Source of the DNA: Oscillospiraceae bacterium
Lineage (GTDB): Bacteria > Bacillota > Clostridia > Oscillospirales > Oscillospiraceae
Length of the DNA: 64,000 nucleotides
Direction of reading: 5' to 3'
NCBI GenBank assembly: GCA_015067995.1
Contig: SVLJ01000007.1
Span: forward strand, 40,403 to 104,402
Position numbers and translations under genes: made by a program
Notes under the pieces: model-generated
The model's input: only the letters and a program-made list of their open reading frames with translations
Told to the model about the DNA's origin: nothing
Database searches by the model: none
Shown: in pieces, positions 9,096 to 18,424 of the stretch
Numbering within the stretch: the stretch's first letter is position 1
Layout: every line of letters begins with the position of its first letter

Positions 9096-9791
9096 TTACA
9101 GGGGAGATTTTTTGATTTTGGCAAATGCACGCGGATACTTGGCGGGAGAGGGTGCGACCTTTTCGATGACTACCAGTCGGTGCGTGACCTGCGTGCCGGG
9201 GATCTGATAGTCCTTCACTTCCGCCAGGCGGCCGCCCAGCACACGAATGGCATGGGCGGCAGACGCCAGTTCCTCGTCGCTATCCACTGCTTTCATTGGC
9301 AGAAAGTATCCGCCTATCTTTACCAGAGGAAGACTCAGCTCCGCCAGCATGGGAAGAGATGCCACGGCCCGGGAGGTGGCAATATCGTAGCTCTCCCGAT
9401 GGCTGGCGGCAAACTCCTCCGCACGGGCATGAATGCACTCCACGTTCCCCAGCCCAAGCTGATCGCATACGCCCTGCAGGAAGGTGATGCGCTTGCCCAG
9501 AGAGTCCAGCAGCGTCAGCCGGATGGACGGCTCGAGAATCCGCAGGGGCATGCCGGGAAAGCCGGCGCCGGTACCCACGTCCACCACCTGCTTCCCGGCA
9601 AAGTCCGCCAGTGTCAGCAGGGCGGCGCTGTCCAGAAAATGCAGGGTGGCTACGTCGGCCGGGTCGGTGATAGCAGTGAGATTCATGACCTTGTTGGTCT
9701 CCAGCAGCGCATCGGCATACTGCAGAAGAGCATCTACATGCGCTGTGGGCAGATGCAGCTGGGAGAGACCGGCGGTGAGCAGTTGTTTCAT
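9096..9791 (-). CDS. rsmG: 16S rRNA (guanine-N7)-methyltransferase RsmG
   Basis: VMNLTAITDPADVATLHFLDSAALL, VDVGTGAGFPGMPLRI. Confidence 0.95.
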   Translation of the reverse strand: MKQLLTAGLSQLHLPTAHVDALLQYADALLETNKVMNLTAITDPADVATLHFLDSAALLTLADFAGKQVVDVGTGAGFPGMPLRILEPSIRLTLLDSLGKRITFLQGVCDQLGLGNVECIHARAEEFAASHRESYDIATSRAVASLPMLAELSLPLVKIGGYFLPMKAVDSDEELASAAHAIRVLGGRLAEVKDYQIPGTQVTHRLVVIEKVAPSPAKYPRAFAKIKKSPL

Positions 9792-9830
9792 GGCGGTATC
9801 CTTAATGATTTCAGATGTGAGCAGGGAAGA

Positions 9831-10298
9831 TTATTTCTGAGCTTTCAGCAGATCGCGGATCTCGGTGAGCAGCTTCTCCTCGGCAGAGGGCTCGGGAGGT
9901 GCGGGAGGTGCGGGGGGTTCAGCTGCGGCTTCTTCCTCTTCCTTCTTACGCAGCTCCTCGGCCTTGGCGTGCATGGCGTTGATGGCTTTGACTATGCAGA
10001 AGACGGCGAAAGCGACAATAATGAAATCGAGGATGATGGCAATGGTGTTGCCGTAGCGGATGGCAACTTCGGCGGCCTTTACAGCGCCCTCGGCATCCAG
10101 AACGGCCTCTTTGAGGACGATCTTCCAGTCCTCAAAAGCGATGCCGCCGGTGAGCATGCCGACCACGGGCATGATGATGTCGTTGACGATGGAGGTGGTG
10201 ATCTTGCCGAAGGCACCGCCGATGACAACGCCGACCGCCAGGTCAATCACGTTGCCGCGCATTGCAAATTTCTTGAATTCTTCGAAAAATTTCTTCAT
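9831..10298 (-). CDS. mscL: Large-conductance mechanosensitive channel
   Basis: [40 protein letters not shown]. Confidence 0.95.
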   Translation of the reverse strand: MKKFFEEFKKFAMRGNVIDLAVGVVIGGAFGKITTSIVNDIIMPVVGMLTGGIAFEDWKIVLKEAVLDAEGAVKAAEVAIRYGNTIAIILDFIIVAFAVFCIVKAINAMHAKAEELRKKEEEEAAAEPPAPPAPPEPSAEEKLLTEIRDLLKAQK

Positions 10299-10389
10299 GT
10301 GTAAGTGCTCCTCTCTCTTTTTTGTAAAAATCTATAAACAAACAGTATTATTCTATATCTATAATACCATCTGTTTTCAACAATGGTGG

Positions 10390-11694
10390 TTATTTGCAGG
10401 GGGTCAGGACTTCCTTGCCGCCCACATAGGGACGCAGAGCAACGGGGATCTTCGCGCTGCCGTCGGCCTGGAGGTTGTTTTCCAGGAAGGCGATGAGCAT
10501 GCGGGGAGGCGCTACCACAGTATTGTTCAGGGTGTGGGGCAGGTACAGCTTGCCGTCGGCGCCCTTGATGCGCACCTTCAGGCGGCGTGCCTGAGCATCG
10601 CCCAGATTGGAGCAGGAGCAGACCTCAAAGTACTTCTGCTGACGGGGAGACCATGCCTCGATATCGCAGGACTTGACCTTCAGGTCGGCCAGATCGCCGG
10701 AGCAGCATTCCAGCTGACGGACGGGGATGTCCAGAGAGCGGAACAGCTCCACGCTGTAGCGCCACATCTTCTCATACCAGTTCATGGAGTCCTCGGGCTT
10801 GCAGACCACTACCATTTCCTGCTTCTCGAACTGATGGATGCGGTAGACGCCGCGCTCCTCGATTCCGTGGGCACCCTTTTCCTTGCGGAAGCAGGGAGAG
10901 TAGGAGGTGAGGGTCTGGGGCAGGGAGCTCTCGGGAATAATCTGATCGATAAACTTACCAATCATAGAATGCTCGGAAGTGCCGATGAGGTAGAGGTCCT
11001 CACCCTCGATCTTGTACATCATGGCATCCATTTCGGTCTGGCTCATGACGCCCTCCACCACGTTGCCGTGGATCATGAAGGGCGGAATGCAGTAGGTGAA
11101 GCCCTTGTCGATCATGAAGTCACGGGCATAGGCCAGCACGCCGGAGTGCAGACGGGCAATATCGCCCACCAGATAATAGAAGCCGTTGCCGGAGACGCGG
11201 CCGGCAGAATCCATATCCACGCCGTTGAAGGACTCCATGATCTGGGTGTGGTAGGGGATCTCAAAGTCGGGAGTCACAGGCTCACCGAAGCGCTCCACTT
11301 CCACATTGAACTCGTCGCTCTCGCCGATGGGGACAGAGGGGTCGATGATGTTGGGGATCACCAGCATGATCTTGCGGACAGCCTCGTCCAACTCGACCTC
11401 CAGCTTCTCCAATTCGGCCAGACGGTCGGCGTTGGCCTTCACCTGTGCCTTCACGGCCTCGGCCTCCTGCAGCTTGGAGGGGTCCTTCTTGGCCTGCCCC
11501 ATGAGCATGCCGATCTGCTTGGAGAGGGTGTTGCGGCTGGAGCGCAGATTGTCGGCCTCCACGATGGCGGCACGGCGCTGAGCGTCCAGAGCGATCACTT
11601 CGTCTACCAGAGGAAGCTTTGCGTCTTGGAACTTCTTTTTGATGTTTTCCTTGACGATTTCCGGGTTCTCGCGAATAAATTTGATGTCAAGCAT
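10390..11694 (-). CDS. serS: Serine--tRNA ligase
   Basis: MLDIKFIRENPEIVKENIKKK; YSPCFRKEKGAHGIEERGVYRIHQFEKQEMV. Confidence 0.97.
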   Translation of the reverse strand: MLDIKFIRENPEIVKENIKKKFQDAKLPLVDEVIALDAQRRAAIVEADNLRSSRNTLSKQIGMLMGQAKKDPSKLQEAEAVKAQVKANADRLAELEKLEVELDEAVRKIMLVIPNIIDPSVPIGESDEFNVEVERFGEPVTPDFEIPYHTQIMESFNGVDMDSAGRVSGNGFYYLVGDIARLHSGVLAYARDFMIDKGFTYCIPPFMIHGNVVEGVMSQTEMDAMMYKIEGEDLYLIGTSEHSMIGKFIDQIIPESSLPQTLTSYSPCFRKEKGAHGIEERGVYRIHQFEKQEMVVVCKPEDSMNWYEKMWRYSVELFRSLDIPVRQLECCSGDLADLKVKSCDIEAWSPRQQKYFEVCSCSNLGDAQARRLKVRIKGADGKLYLPHTLNNTVVAPPRMLIAFLENNLQADGSAKIPVALRPYVGGKEVLTPCK

Positions 11695-11801
11695 ACGTAA
11701 GACTCCTAAACGAACATATATTTTTGGGGGTTAAAAAGTGCCGGAATTGGCACGATTAAACGGTTTCGTTAGAACAAATAGGGAGGTTGTACTAAATAAT
11801 T

Positions 11802-11900
11802 CCGACGCAAACCATCGTCAGCGTTTGCGGAGGAAAGAGGCGATGCAATGGAATGAGTGAGCTTTGCCCCGTGGGGCGAAGCGAAGGATACGGAATCTGC
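11802..11900 (-). repeat. Structured repeat element copy B, upstream of serS
   Basis: Aligns with 7457-7553; hairpin GCTTTGCCCC-gt-GGGGCGAAGC differs from copy A by paired changes. Confidence 0.7.
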
Positions 11901-11909
11901 AGCGCCGAC

Positions 11910-11925
11910 TGTTTCACGTGAAACA
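11910..11925. promoter_or_regulatory. parS centromere site 1
   Basis: Exact TGTTTCACGTGAAACA palindrome about 0.6 kb from parB. Confidence 0.95.
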
Positions 11926-11928
11926 TCA

Positions 11929-12531
11929 TCACTCTGCGGGAGCCGCTGCCAGAAGCTTTGCCTGCTGGAACATCTGTTGAGGAGAGATGCCGCCGGGAGA
12001 ACTGGCTGCGGCAGGAAGAAACTTGTCCAGTCCGGTAGTCTCCATATCCGCAATGATCTTCCGACAGGAGGCGGTGTCACCGGCGATCAGTAATTGCTGC
12101 AGCTGTGTCAGCGCGTCCACAGCGGAGCTGGTCTTTTGCAGAGCTTCCCATGCGTTTTCCAGCTCGGTCAGAGATTTGTCCAGAGCGGAGATTTTTTCCT
12201 TAAGCTGGGTTTGTGCGCCTTCGGATGCCGCCAACTCTTTTTTCAGATCTTCCATCTGGCGTTTTTGAGCATCCACCTGTTCCTGCAGGCGGACGTTTTG
12301 CTCCAGAGCGGATTGGAGTTTTTCCAGATTCGTGGCATTGGCGTGCAGTTGCCCCAGAACCTGTTCATTGCTGCGCTGATGGGACAGAAACGACAGCGTC
12401 ATCAAAAAGAATGCGGCAATGAACAGAATGAGAATATAAATCAAAACGTGACTTCGCCCTTTACGGGCACAGCCGTTTTCCGCAGCCTTCGGCACCTGAC
12501 AGGCATCCGAGCTGCGTTTTTCAAGTTTCAA
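11929..12531 (-). CDS. Hypothetical single-TM coiled-coil protein
   Basis: 200 aa; HVLIYILILFIAAFFLMTLSFLS TM segment then heptad-like KLQSALEQNVRLQEQVDAQKRQMEDLKKEL. Confidence 0.75.
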   Translation of the reverse strand: MKLEKRSSDACQVPKAAENGCARKGRSHVLIYILILFIAAFFLMTLSFLSHQRSNEQVLGQLHANATNLEKLQSALEQNVRLQEQVDAQKRQMEDLKKELAASEGAQTQLKEKISALDKSLTELENAWEALQKTSSAVDALTQLQQLLIAGDTASCRKIIADMETTGLDKFLPAAASSPGGISPQQMFQQAKLLAAAPAE

Positions 12532-12564
12532 TGGAATCGGTCCTTTCTTCCGAATATCAGTAAA

Positions 12565-13443
12565 TCAGTCGTTCTGTTTTTTGATTTGAAGCAGCGCGAG
12601 AGCATCCAGAAGATCGTTCAGATCGTCCATGCCGTAGTATTCCAGTTCGATACGACCTTTTTTCTTGCCGGAAATAATCTTTACACTGCGTCCCAGCTGG
12701 GAGGAAAGGGTTTTCTGGACTTCTGCGGCATAATCTACCTGATTGGGATCAGGCTCCTTGGAGGGCTTCTTTTCTGTGCCCAGCTTTTTTGCCAGAGTTT
12801 CTGTCTGCCGGACCGATAAACCGCCGGAGAGTACTGCGGCGGCGGCCTTTACCTGCAGAGCAGGGGAGAGGGGAAGCAGTGCCCGGGCATGGCCTGCGGA
12901 GAGCTTTCCTTCTTCCACCATGGCGCGAAGAGGGGGACACAGGGAAAGAAGCCGGATGGCATTGGTAACCGCACTGCGAGATTTGCCCACCCGTTTGGCG
13001 GCCTCTTCCTGCGTCATATGGTATTGATCAATCAGTGTCTGATATCCGGCGGCTTCCTCCATAGGATTCAGATCTTCCCGCTGAAGATTTTCGATCATGG
13101 CCAGCTCGGCGGCTTTTCGATCGTCAGCTTCCACCACAATCACCGGAATTTCACGCAGTCCGGCAATCCGGGCAGCTCGCCAACGGCGCTCGCCTGCAAT
13201 AATCTGGTAATAACCGGAGGAGAGCTTGCGAACCGTCAGCGGCTGGATGATGCCGTGTTCGCGAATGGAGTCTGCCAGATCCTGCAAAGCACTTTCATCA
13301 AAATGCTTGCGGGGCTGTGAAGAACAGTTTTCTACCTGTGAAATGGGCACTGAAAGAGAGCCGGAGCTGCCGGACTTCTCGGCTTCATCACCCAGAAGGG
13401 CTCCCAGACCTCTGCCGAGGCCGGAGGGCTTTTTGGTTGCCAT
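12565..13443 (-). CDS. parB: Chromosome partitioning protein ParB/Spo0J
   Basis: KPSGLGRGLGALLGD, QPRKHFDESALQDLADSIREHGIIQPLTVR, GERRWRAARIAG, NLQREDLNPMEEA. Confidence 0.96.
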   Translation of the reverse strand: MATKKPSGLGRGLGALLGDEAEKSGSSGSLSVPISQVENCSSQPRKHFDESALQDLADSIREHGIIQPLTVRKLSSGYYQIIAGERRWRAARIAGLREIPVIVVEADDRKAAELAMIENLQREDLNPMEEAAGYQTLIDQYHMTQEEAAKRVGKSRSAVTNAIRLLSLCPPLRAMVEEGKLSAGHARALLPLSPALQVKAAAAVLSGGLSVRQTETLAKKLGTEKKPSKEPDPNQVDYAAEVQKTLSSQLGRSVKIISGKKKGRIELEYYGMDDLNDLLDALALLQIKKQND

Positions 13444-13465
13444 GGGTAGGCCTCCTTTCAGGATT

Positions 13466-14221
13466 TTACGGGTTTTTGCTCAAAAATTCTTGTGTAAAGG
13501 CGCTGTAGGCTTCCGCGCCGCGGGATGTACGGTCATAGGCATAGATGGGTTTGCCGTGGCTTGGTGCTTCCGAAAGCCGTACGTTCCGGGGGATGATGGA
13601 GGAAAATACTTTGCCGGGGAAGTAGTGCTTCACTTCCTGAGCTACCTGCATGGCCAGATTGGTGCGGCCATCGTACATCGTCAGCAGGACGCCTTCCAGT
13701 TCCAACTTTGGATTCAGGGAGCGTCGGACAATTCGGACAGTATTCATCAGGTCGCTGAGGCCCTCCAAAGCAAAATACTCACATTGAACCGGAACAAGGA
13801 TGCTGTCTGCAGAACAAAGCGCATTCAGAGTCAGCAATTCCAGAGAGGGAGGGCAGTCGATGAGAATATAATCATACCGGTCTGCTACCTTCTCCAGAGC
13901 GGAACGCAGCAGATATTCCCGGTTTTCCATTCCAATCAGCTCGATGCCGGCACCGGCCAGCGCTTTGTTGGAGGACAGAACATCGCCGAATTTCGAGCGG
14001 GTGATGGCATCCTCTGTATCTACAAGGCCGACAAGTACTTCATAAACACCCTTGGAAAGGGTTTTGTCCACACCCATACCGGAGGTGGAATTGGCCTGCG
14101 GGTCGAAGTCGCACAGCAGTACACGTTTTCCGGCATTGTGCAGACCAGCTGCCAAATTCACACAGGTGGTGGTTTTGCCCACGCCGCCCTTCTGATTGAC
14201 GATAGCAACAGTCTTTGCCAA
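13466..14221 (-). CDS. parA: Chromosome partitioning ATPase ParA/Soj
   Basis: VAIVNQKGGVGKTTTCVNLAAGL; LLCDFDPQANSTSGMG. Confidence 0.96.
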   Translation of the reverse strand: MAKTVAIVNQKGGVGKTTTCVNLAAGLHNAGKRVLLCDFDPQANSTSGMGVDKTLSKGVYEVLVGLVDTEDAITRSKFGDVLSSNKALAGAGIELIGMENREYLLRSALEKVADRYDYILIDCPPSLELLTLNALCSADSILVPVQCEYFALEGLSDLMNTVRIVRRSLNPKLELEGVLLTMYDGRTNLAMQVAQEVKHYFPGKVFSSIIPRNVRLSEAPSHGKPIYAYDRTSRGAEAYSAFTQEFLSKNP

Positions 14222-14332
14222 AGAATCACCTGCTTTCTGAAATGGTAGTTATCCAATTTGACATTATAGCAATTCCCTTCGACAGTTGCAATAAGAAACG
14301 GAAAATCTGCATCAAGAAATCTAAAAAACACC

Positions 14333-14372
14333 CGGCAATGTTTCACGTGAAACATTGCCGGGTGCGAATATA
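14333..14372 (-). terminator. Intrinsic terminator of the GH13 gene containing an embedded parS site
   Basis: CACCCGGCAATGTTTCACGTGAAACATTGCCGGGTG perfect palindrome followed on the minus strand by TTTTTT. Confidence 0.8.
14339..14354. promoter_or_regulatory. parS centromere site 2
   Basis: Exact TGTTTCACGTGAAACA just upstream of parA. Confidence 0.95.
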
Positions 14373-14374
14373 TC

Positions 14375-16249
14375 TCAGGTGGTGTAAATCGTAACCGAAC
14401 GAGGCTGCATGGTGACAGAAACCTTTTCACTGCCGGAAACGGCCAGCTGGCCGGTAAAGGCGTCCAGAAGAGGCTTGCCGGACCAGGAAAATTCAATATC
14501 TGCGGAGGCATCGCCGGCATTCAGGATCACCACGGTGGATTCCTGCTCACCCTCTCGGAGATAAGCCATCGCGCCGCGATTGGTGTGCAGCCAGCGAAAT
14601 TTTCCGTTTTGCAGGGACTTCAACCGACTGCGAAGCCGACCAAGGGTGAAAAACCAGGATTGCAGCTGCAGATCCTCCTTGCCCCAGGGATATGTCTGAC
14701 GGCAGAAGGGATCTTCAAAGCCTTGTGCGCCGCATTCATCGCCGTAGTATACCGTGGGACAGCCGGGGAAGGTATACAGCAGAGCGGCACCTACCCGCAG
14801 GCGTTCGGCACCACGCTGATACTCGGCGGGAGAGAGGCGATAAAGGGAGCGGGCTTCCTTGGTTTCCGGGGTTCGTTCAGCACCCAACAGCGTCAAAACA
14901 CGGGCGGTGTCATGGGTGCCCAGGAAGTTCATTGCCGAATAAAAAGCGGGCGGAGGATAATTCTCGCGAATGGCTTCCATGGCCTGACAGAAATCCTCAC
15001 CACTGCCGCCCTGCAGCCAGTTCAGCGCCGCTGTACGGAAGGGATAGTTCATCAGACCGTGGGTTTCGTGTCCCAAAAGGTATTTGCGGCGTCTGGAGTA
15101 GGCAATTTTCGTGGTGCCATCCTCCCAGACCTCGCCCAGCAGTAGTGAGTCGGTCTTTGTTTCCTCCATGGCGGTGCGAAGATTGGCAATAAATTCATCC
15201 GGCAGCTCATCGGCCACGTCCAGACGCCAACCATCGGCACCGCGGCGCAGCCAGTGACGCACCACGGAATCCTCATCACCGTAGATAAAGCGCTGATACT
15301 CGGGATTGTTTTCTTCCACAGCCGGCAGTGTCATAATGCCCCACCAAGCTTCGTAATCCGTAGGCCAGGTTTTGAAACGGAACCAGTCGTACCATGGAGA
15401 ATCCTTGCTTTGAGCAGCGCCTGACGTGGGATAGAAGCCGTCGGCGTTGAAATACAGGCTTTGAGAACCAATATGATTAAATACACCGTCCAGAATTACT
15501 CGCATGCCGCGCTGATGACAGCTGTCGCATAGAGCACGGAAATCCTCCTCGGTACCCAGCATGGGGTCGATCTTCCGGTAATCCGCAGTGTTGTAGCGAT
15601 GATTGGAGGCTGATTCAAAAATCGGACAAAGATACAGCGTAGTGATACCCATACTCTGCAGGTAATCCAGCTTGGCACGGATACCCTCCAGAGATCCGCC
15701 AAAAAAGTCGCGGTTGCGTACTTCGCCGTCAGAATCCGGCTTCCAGACCATGGACTCATCCCAGTTTTCATGCACCCATCGATTGCCGATCATGCCCTTG
15801 GGATCGGGCGTGGACAGTCTATGGAATCTATCTGGAAAAATCTGGTATGCAATGCCGCTGCCGAACCATTGCGGAAACTGGCTTTCATCATAAACGGTCA
15901 TCTGCCAGACATCACGGGCATAGCCGTCGGAATGATATCCGGCGCGATCCAGCATGGTGATGGAACCGTCGGCTTTGGTAAGCCGGAAATGATACCAGAC
16001 CAGCTCAGGCTGACTGGGCGCGGTAAATTCCAGATCAAAACGCGTGCGGTCACCTTCCACGGAACCCATTGTCAGGGTGTATTCCCGTCGCTGGCCGGAA
16101 AATTCCTCCAGCAGCAGCAGAGTACAGCCGGTAAATTTTTCGCGTGTCAAAGGACGGACGTGGAGCGTGACCTTGCTGCCGGTGACGACAGCGCCAAAAG
16201 GCTGCTTGCAAAGCTCGTGGCGGGGATCAAAAACAAAGGGTTCACTCAT
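14375..16249 (-). CDS. Glycoside hydrolase family 13 protein (neopullulanase/maltodextrin glucosidase-like)
   Basis: IYQIFPDRF, GVFNHIG, GWRLDVADELP, LLGEVWED, NFLGTHDTARVL. Confidence 0.92.
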   Translation of the reverse strand: MSEPFVFDPRHELCKQPFGAVVTGSKVTLHVRPLTREKFTGCTLLLLEEFSGQRREYTLTMGSVEGDRTRFDLEFTAPSQPELVWYHFRLTKADGSITMLDRAGYHSDGYARDVWQMTVYDESQFPQWFGSGIAYQIFPDRFHRLSTPDPKGMIGNRWVHENWDESMVWKPDSDGEVRNRDFFGGSLEGIRAKLDYLQSMGITTLYLCPIFESASNHRYNTADYRKIDPMLGTEEDFRALCDSCHQRGMRVILDGVFNHIGSQSLYFNADGFYPTSGAAQSKDSPWYDWFRFKTWPTDYEAWWGIMTLPAVEENNPEYQRFIYGDEDSVVRHWLRRGADGWRLDVADELPDEFIANLRTAMEETKTDSLLLGEVWEDGTTKIAYSRRRKYLLGHETHGLMNYPFRTAALNWLQGGSGEDFCQAMEAIRENYPPPAFYSAMNFLGTHDTARVLTLLGAERTPETKEARSLYRLSPAEYQRGAERLRVGAALLYTFPGCPTVYYGDECGAQGFEDPFCRQTYPWGKEDLQLQSWFFTLGRLRSRLKSLQNGKFRWLHTNRGAMAYLREGEQESTVVILNAGDASADIEFSWSGKPLLDAFTGQLAVSGSEKVSVTMQPRSVTIYTT

Positions 16250-16288
16250 GGATGGAGGTTCTCCTTTCGGTGGGCGGGGATAAAAATA

Positions 16289-18388
16289 TCAGGGGATCAG
16301 CTGGTTTTCTCCGATGATCGCACCGTCGGTTTGATCTGCGGTGAACCATGCGTTGAGGATTTCCACAGCGGTGGAGGCCAGCGCACTGCCGGAGCCACCT
16401 TGCTCAATGACGATGGCCACGGCAATCTCCGGATCATCATAAGGGGCAAAACAGACGAATACGCCGTTGTTTTCCGAGTCGCCACCCAGCTGGGCGGTGC
16501 CGGTTTTGGCACCGGCATCCACCACGCAGTCCTGGAAATAGGAGGCGAGGCTGCCGGAGGTGGTTAGCTTGTACATGCCGGTTTTTACGGCGTTCAGAGT
16601 GGAAGGCGCCATTTCAACTGAGTTCACCGGTTTGTCAGGCTGGGTATAGAGCACCTGACTTCTGTCGTAAGTGGAAACCTCTTTCAGAAGATGCGCTTCG
16701 TAGTGCTCGCCGCCGGATACAAGTGTGGCAATGTAGTTGGCCAGCTGCAGAGGAGTAAACAGATTGTAGGATTGGCCGATGGCGGCAGCAATGGTCTGAC
16801 CGTCAGACCACGGTTTACCGGCTTCCCGACAGTAGTCGGGACCGGCCAGAACACCGGCCCGGTCACCGATCTCAATGCCTGTGTGCTCACCCAGTCCGAA
16901 GGCTCTGGCATACCGGTTTAGGGTGGAAATGCCTGTCAGACGGCCTACTTCATAGAAAAAGTAGTTGCAGGATACATTGATGGCATCCACCACATTGATG
17001 GAGCCGTGTGTGCCCCTGTAGGAATTGTAGATCCAGCAGGCGGGCTGATAGGTGGGGGCATAGTAGGTGTAGCGGCCCAGAGTCTTGATTTTCTGGGCGG
17101 GGGTGATGACGCCGCTTTCCAGTGCAGCCACCGCTGTCAGCGGCTTGAAAGTAGAACCGGGGGGATATGCGCCCTGCGTGGCGCGGTTCAGCATGGGATT
17201 GGCGGGGTTGGCCATCAATTCGTTGAAATCCTGATTATAGGTGGCCAGATGGAAGGTGGGATATGAGGCCAGAGAAAGCACCGCGCCGGTGCCGACCTCT
17301 ACCACGGCGACACCTGCGCCGCGCTTTTCGTTGCCGTCCTCCTCGCTCATGCGGGAAACGGTGGCGGCCAGCGCCTCTTCCACAGCCTGCTGGAAATCCA
17401 GATCAATGGTCAATTCCACCGTGCTGCCGGGCTGCGGTTCCTTGGTGTAGTACTGCTCGGTGATCTTGCCGTCGCTGTTGGTGGAGTACACCTGCTTGCC
17501 GTCCGTACCCTTCAGATAGGACTCGAAGGCGGCCTCCGCACCGGAACGGCCAATGATGTCGTTGTAGGCGTAACCCTGCTCCTTCAGCTCCTGCGTGTAG
17601 TTTTCAATGCCGCCCACGGTGCCCAGAATATGAGCCGCATAGTCGGTTTTATATTCGCGGGCGGCAGAGGAAACAATGCTGGCACCCAGATAGCTGCCGT
17701 CCTTGATGAGAGCCAGCAGGCCGGTATCCAGATCGCGCAGCATAATGTAATCAGTGGTATTGATCAGCTGACGGATGGTCAACTCATAGAGGACGCCCAG
17801 TACATCCCGGATGTCCTGCGTGGTCCATGCATCGGGGATGGCATATGCCGTTCGCATTTCTGCCATCAGCACATTGGCGGAGAGTCCTGCTGAGGTCAGC
17901 GATTCCCCGGACAGGTCGGCTGTGGTCAGGGTAGGTGAAACCAGCTTCAGCTTTTCCCGCAGGAAGGTGACGAAGCGGCTGCGCTGTGTGGAGCCGATAT
18001 CCTCCAGCAGATAGGTATACGGCCATGCTCTTGAGACAGGGAGGTTGTCCTCCCATTCCAGTCCCTGACTGCGCAGCAGCTGTACAAGACGCAGAACGGC
18101 GGTGTTCAGGTCATCTTCTTTATCCAGTGCGGCGGTATCAAATGTCAGGTCATAGGTCTGACGGTTGCCCACCAGCACCTGGCCGTTGCGGTCGGTGATG
18201 ATGCCGCGGGAGGCTTCCACCGTCCGTGTTTTGGTGATGGTGTGCACAGACTGCTCCAGATATTGGCCGCCATTGGTGATCTGCGTGTCATACAGCACAC
18301 CGACAAAGGCTGACAGAACCATGAGAAAAAAGCACAGCAGAGCAGCTATGCGTCTTCGATGCAGTTTCGGGGAGTCTTGTTCAAGCAT
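16289..18388 (-). CDS. Penicillin-binding protein 2 (class B PBP, transpeptidase)
   Basis: 699 aa; EASRGIITDRNGQVL, YPPGSTFKPLTA, SCNYFFYEVG, GAKTGTAQLGG; next to mreD/mreC. Confidence 0.92.
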   Translation of the reverse strand: MLEQDSPKLHRRRIAALLCFFLMVLSAFVGVLYDTQITNGGQYLEQSVHTITKTRTVEASRGIITDRNGQVLVGNRQTYDLTFDTAALDKEDDLNTAVLRLVQLLRSQGLEWEDNLPVSRAWPYTYLLEDIGSTQRSRFVTFLREKLKLVSPTLTTADLSGESLTSAGLSANVLMAEMRTAYAIPDAWTTQDIRDVLGVLYELTIRQLINTTDYIMLRDLDTGLLALIKDGSYLGASIVSSAAREYKTDYAAHILGTVGGIENYTQELKEQGYAYNDIIGRSGAEAAFESYLKGTDGKQVYSTNSDGKITEQYYTKEPQPGSTVELTIDLDFQQAVEEALAATVSRMSEEDGNEKRGAGVAVVEVGTGAVLSLASYPTFHLATYNQDFNELMANPANPMLNRATQGAYPPGSTFKPLTAVAALESGVITPAQKIKTLGRYTYYAPTYQPACWIYNSYRGTHGSINVVDAINVSCNYFFYEVGRLTGISTLNRYARAFGLGEHTGIEIGDRAGVLAGPDYCREAGKPWSDGQTIAAAIGQSYNLFTPLQLANYIATLVSGGEHYEAHLLKEVSTYDRSQVLYTQPDKPVNSVEMAPSTLNAVKTGMYKLTTSGSLASYFQDCVVDAGAKTGTAQLGGDSENNGVFVCFAPYDDPEIAVAIVIEQGGSGSALASTAVEILNAWFTADQTDGAIIGENQLIP

Positions 18389-18424
18389 GGAGAGCCTCCT
18401 GTGGGAGTCGCAAGGGGGGAACCA

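Noticed and set aside
9831-10298. Pro/Glu/Ala-rich linker in the MscL C-terminus
   Set aside because: Variable acidic/proline-rich linkers before the C-terminal helix are usual in MscL homologues.
11700-11800. Possible serS T-box
   Set aside because: No GGGUGGNACCGCG-like T-box motif was found upstream of serS; only a small GTGCC..GGCAC hairpin and the repeat element.
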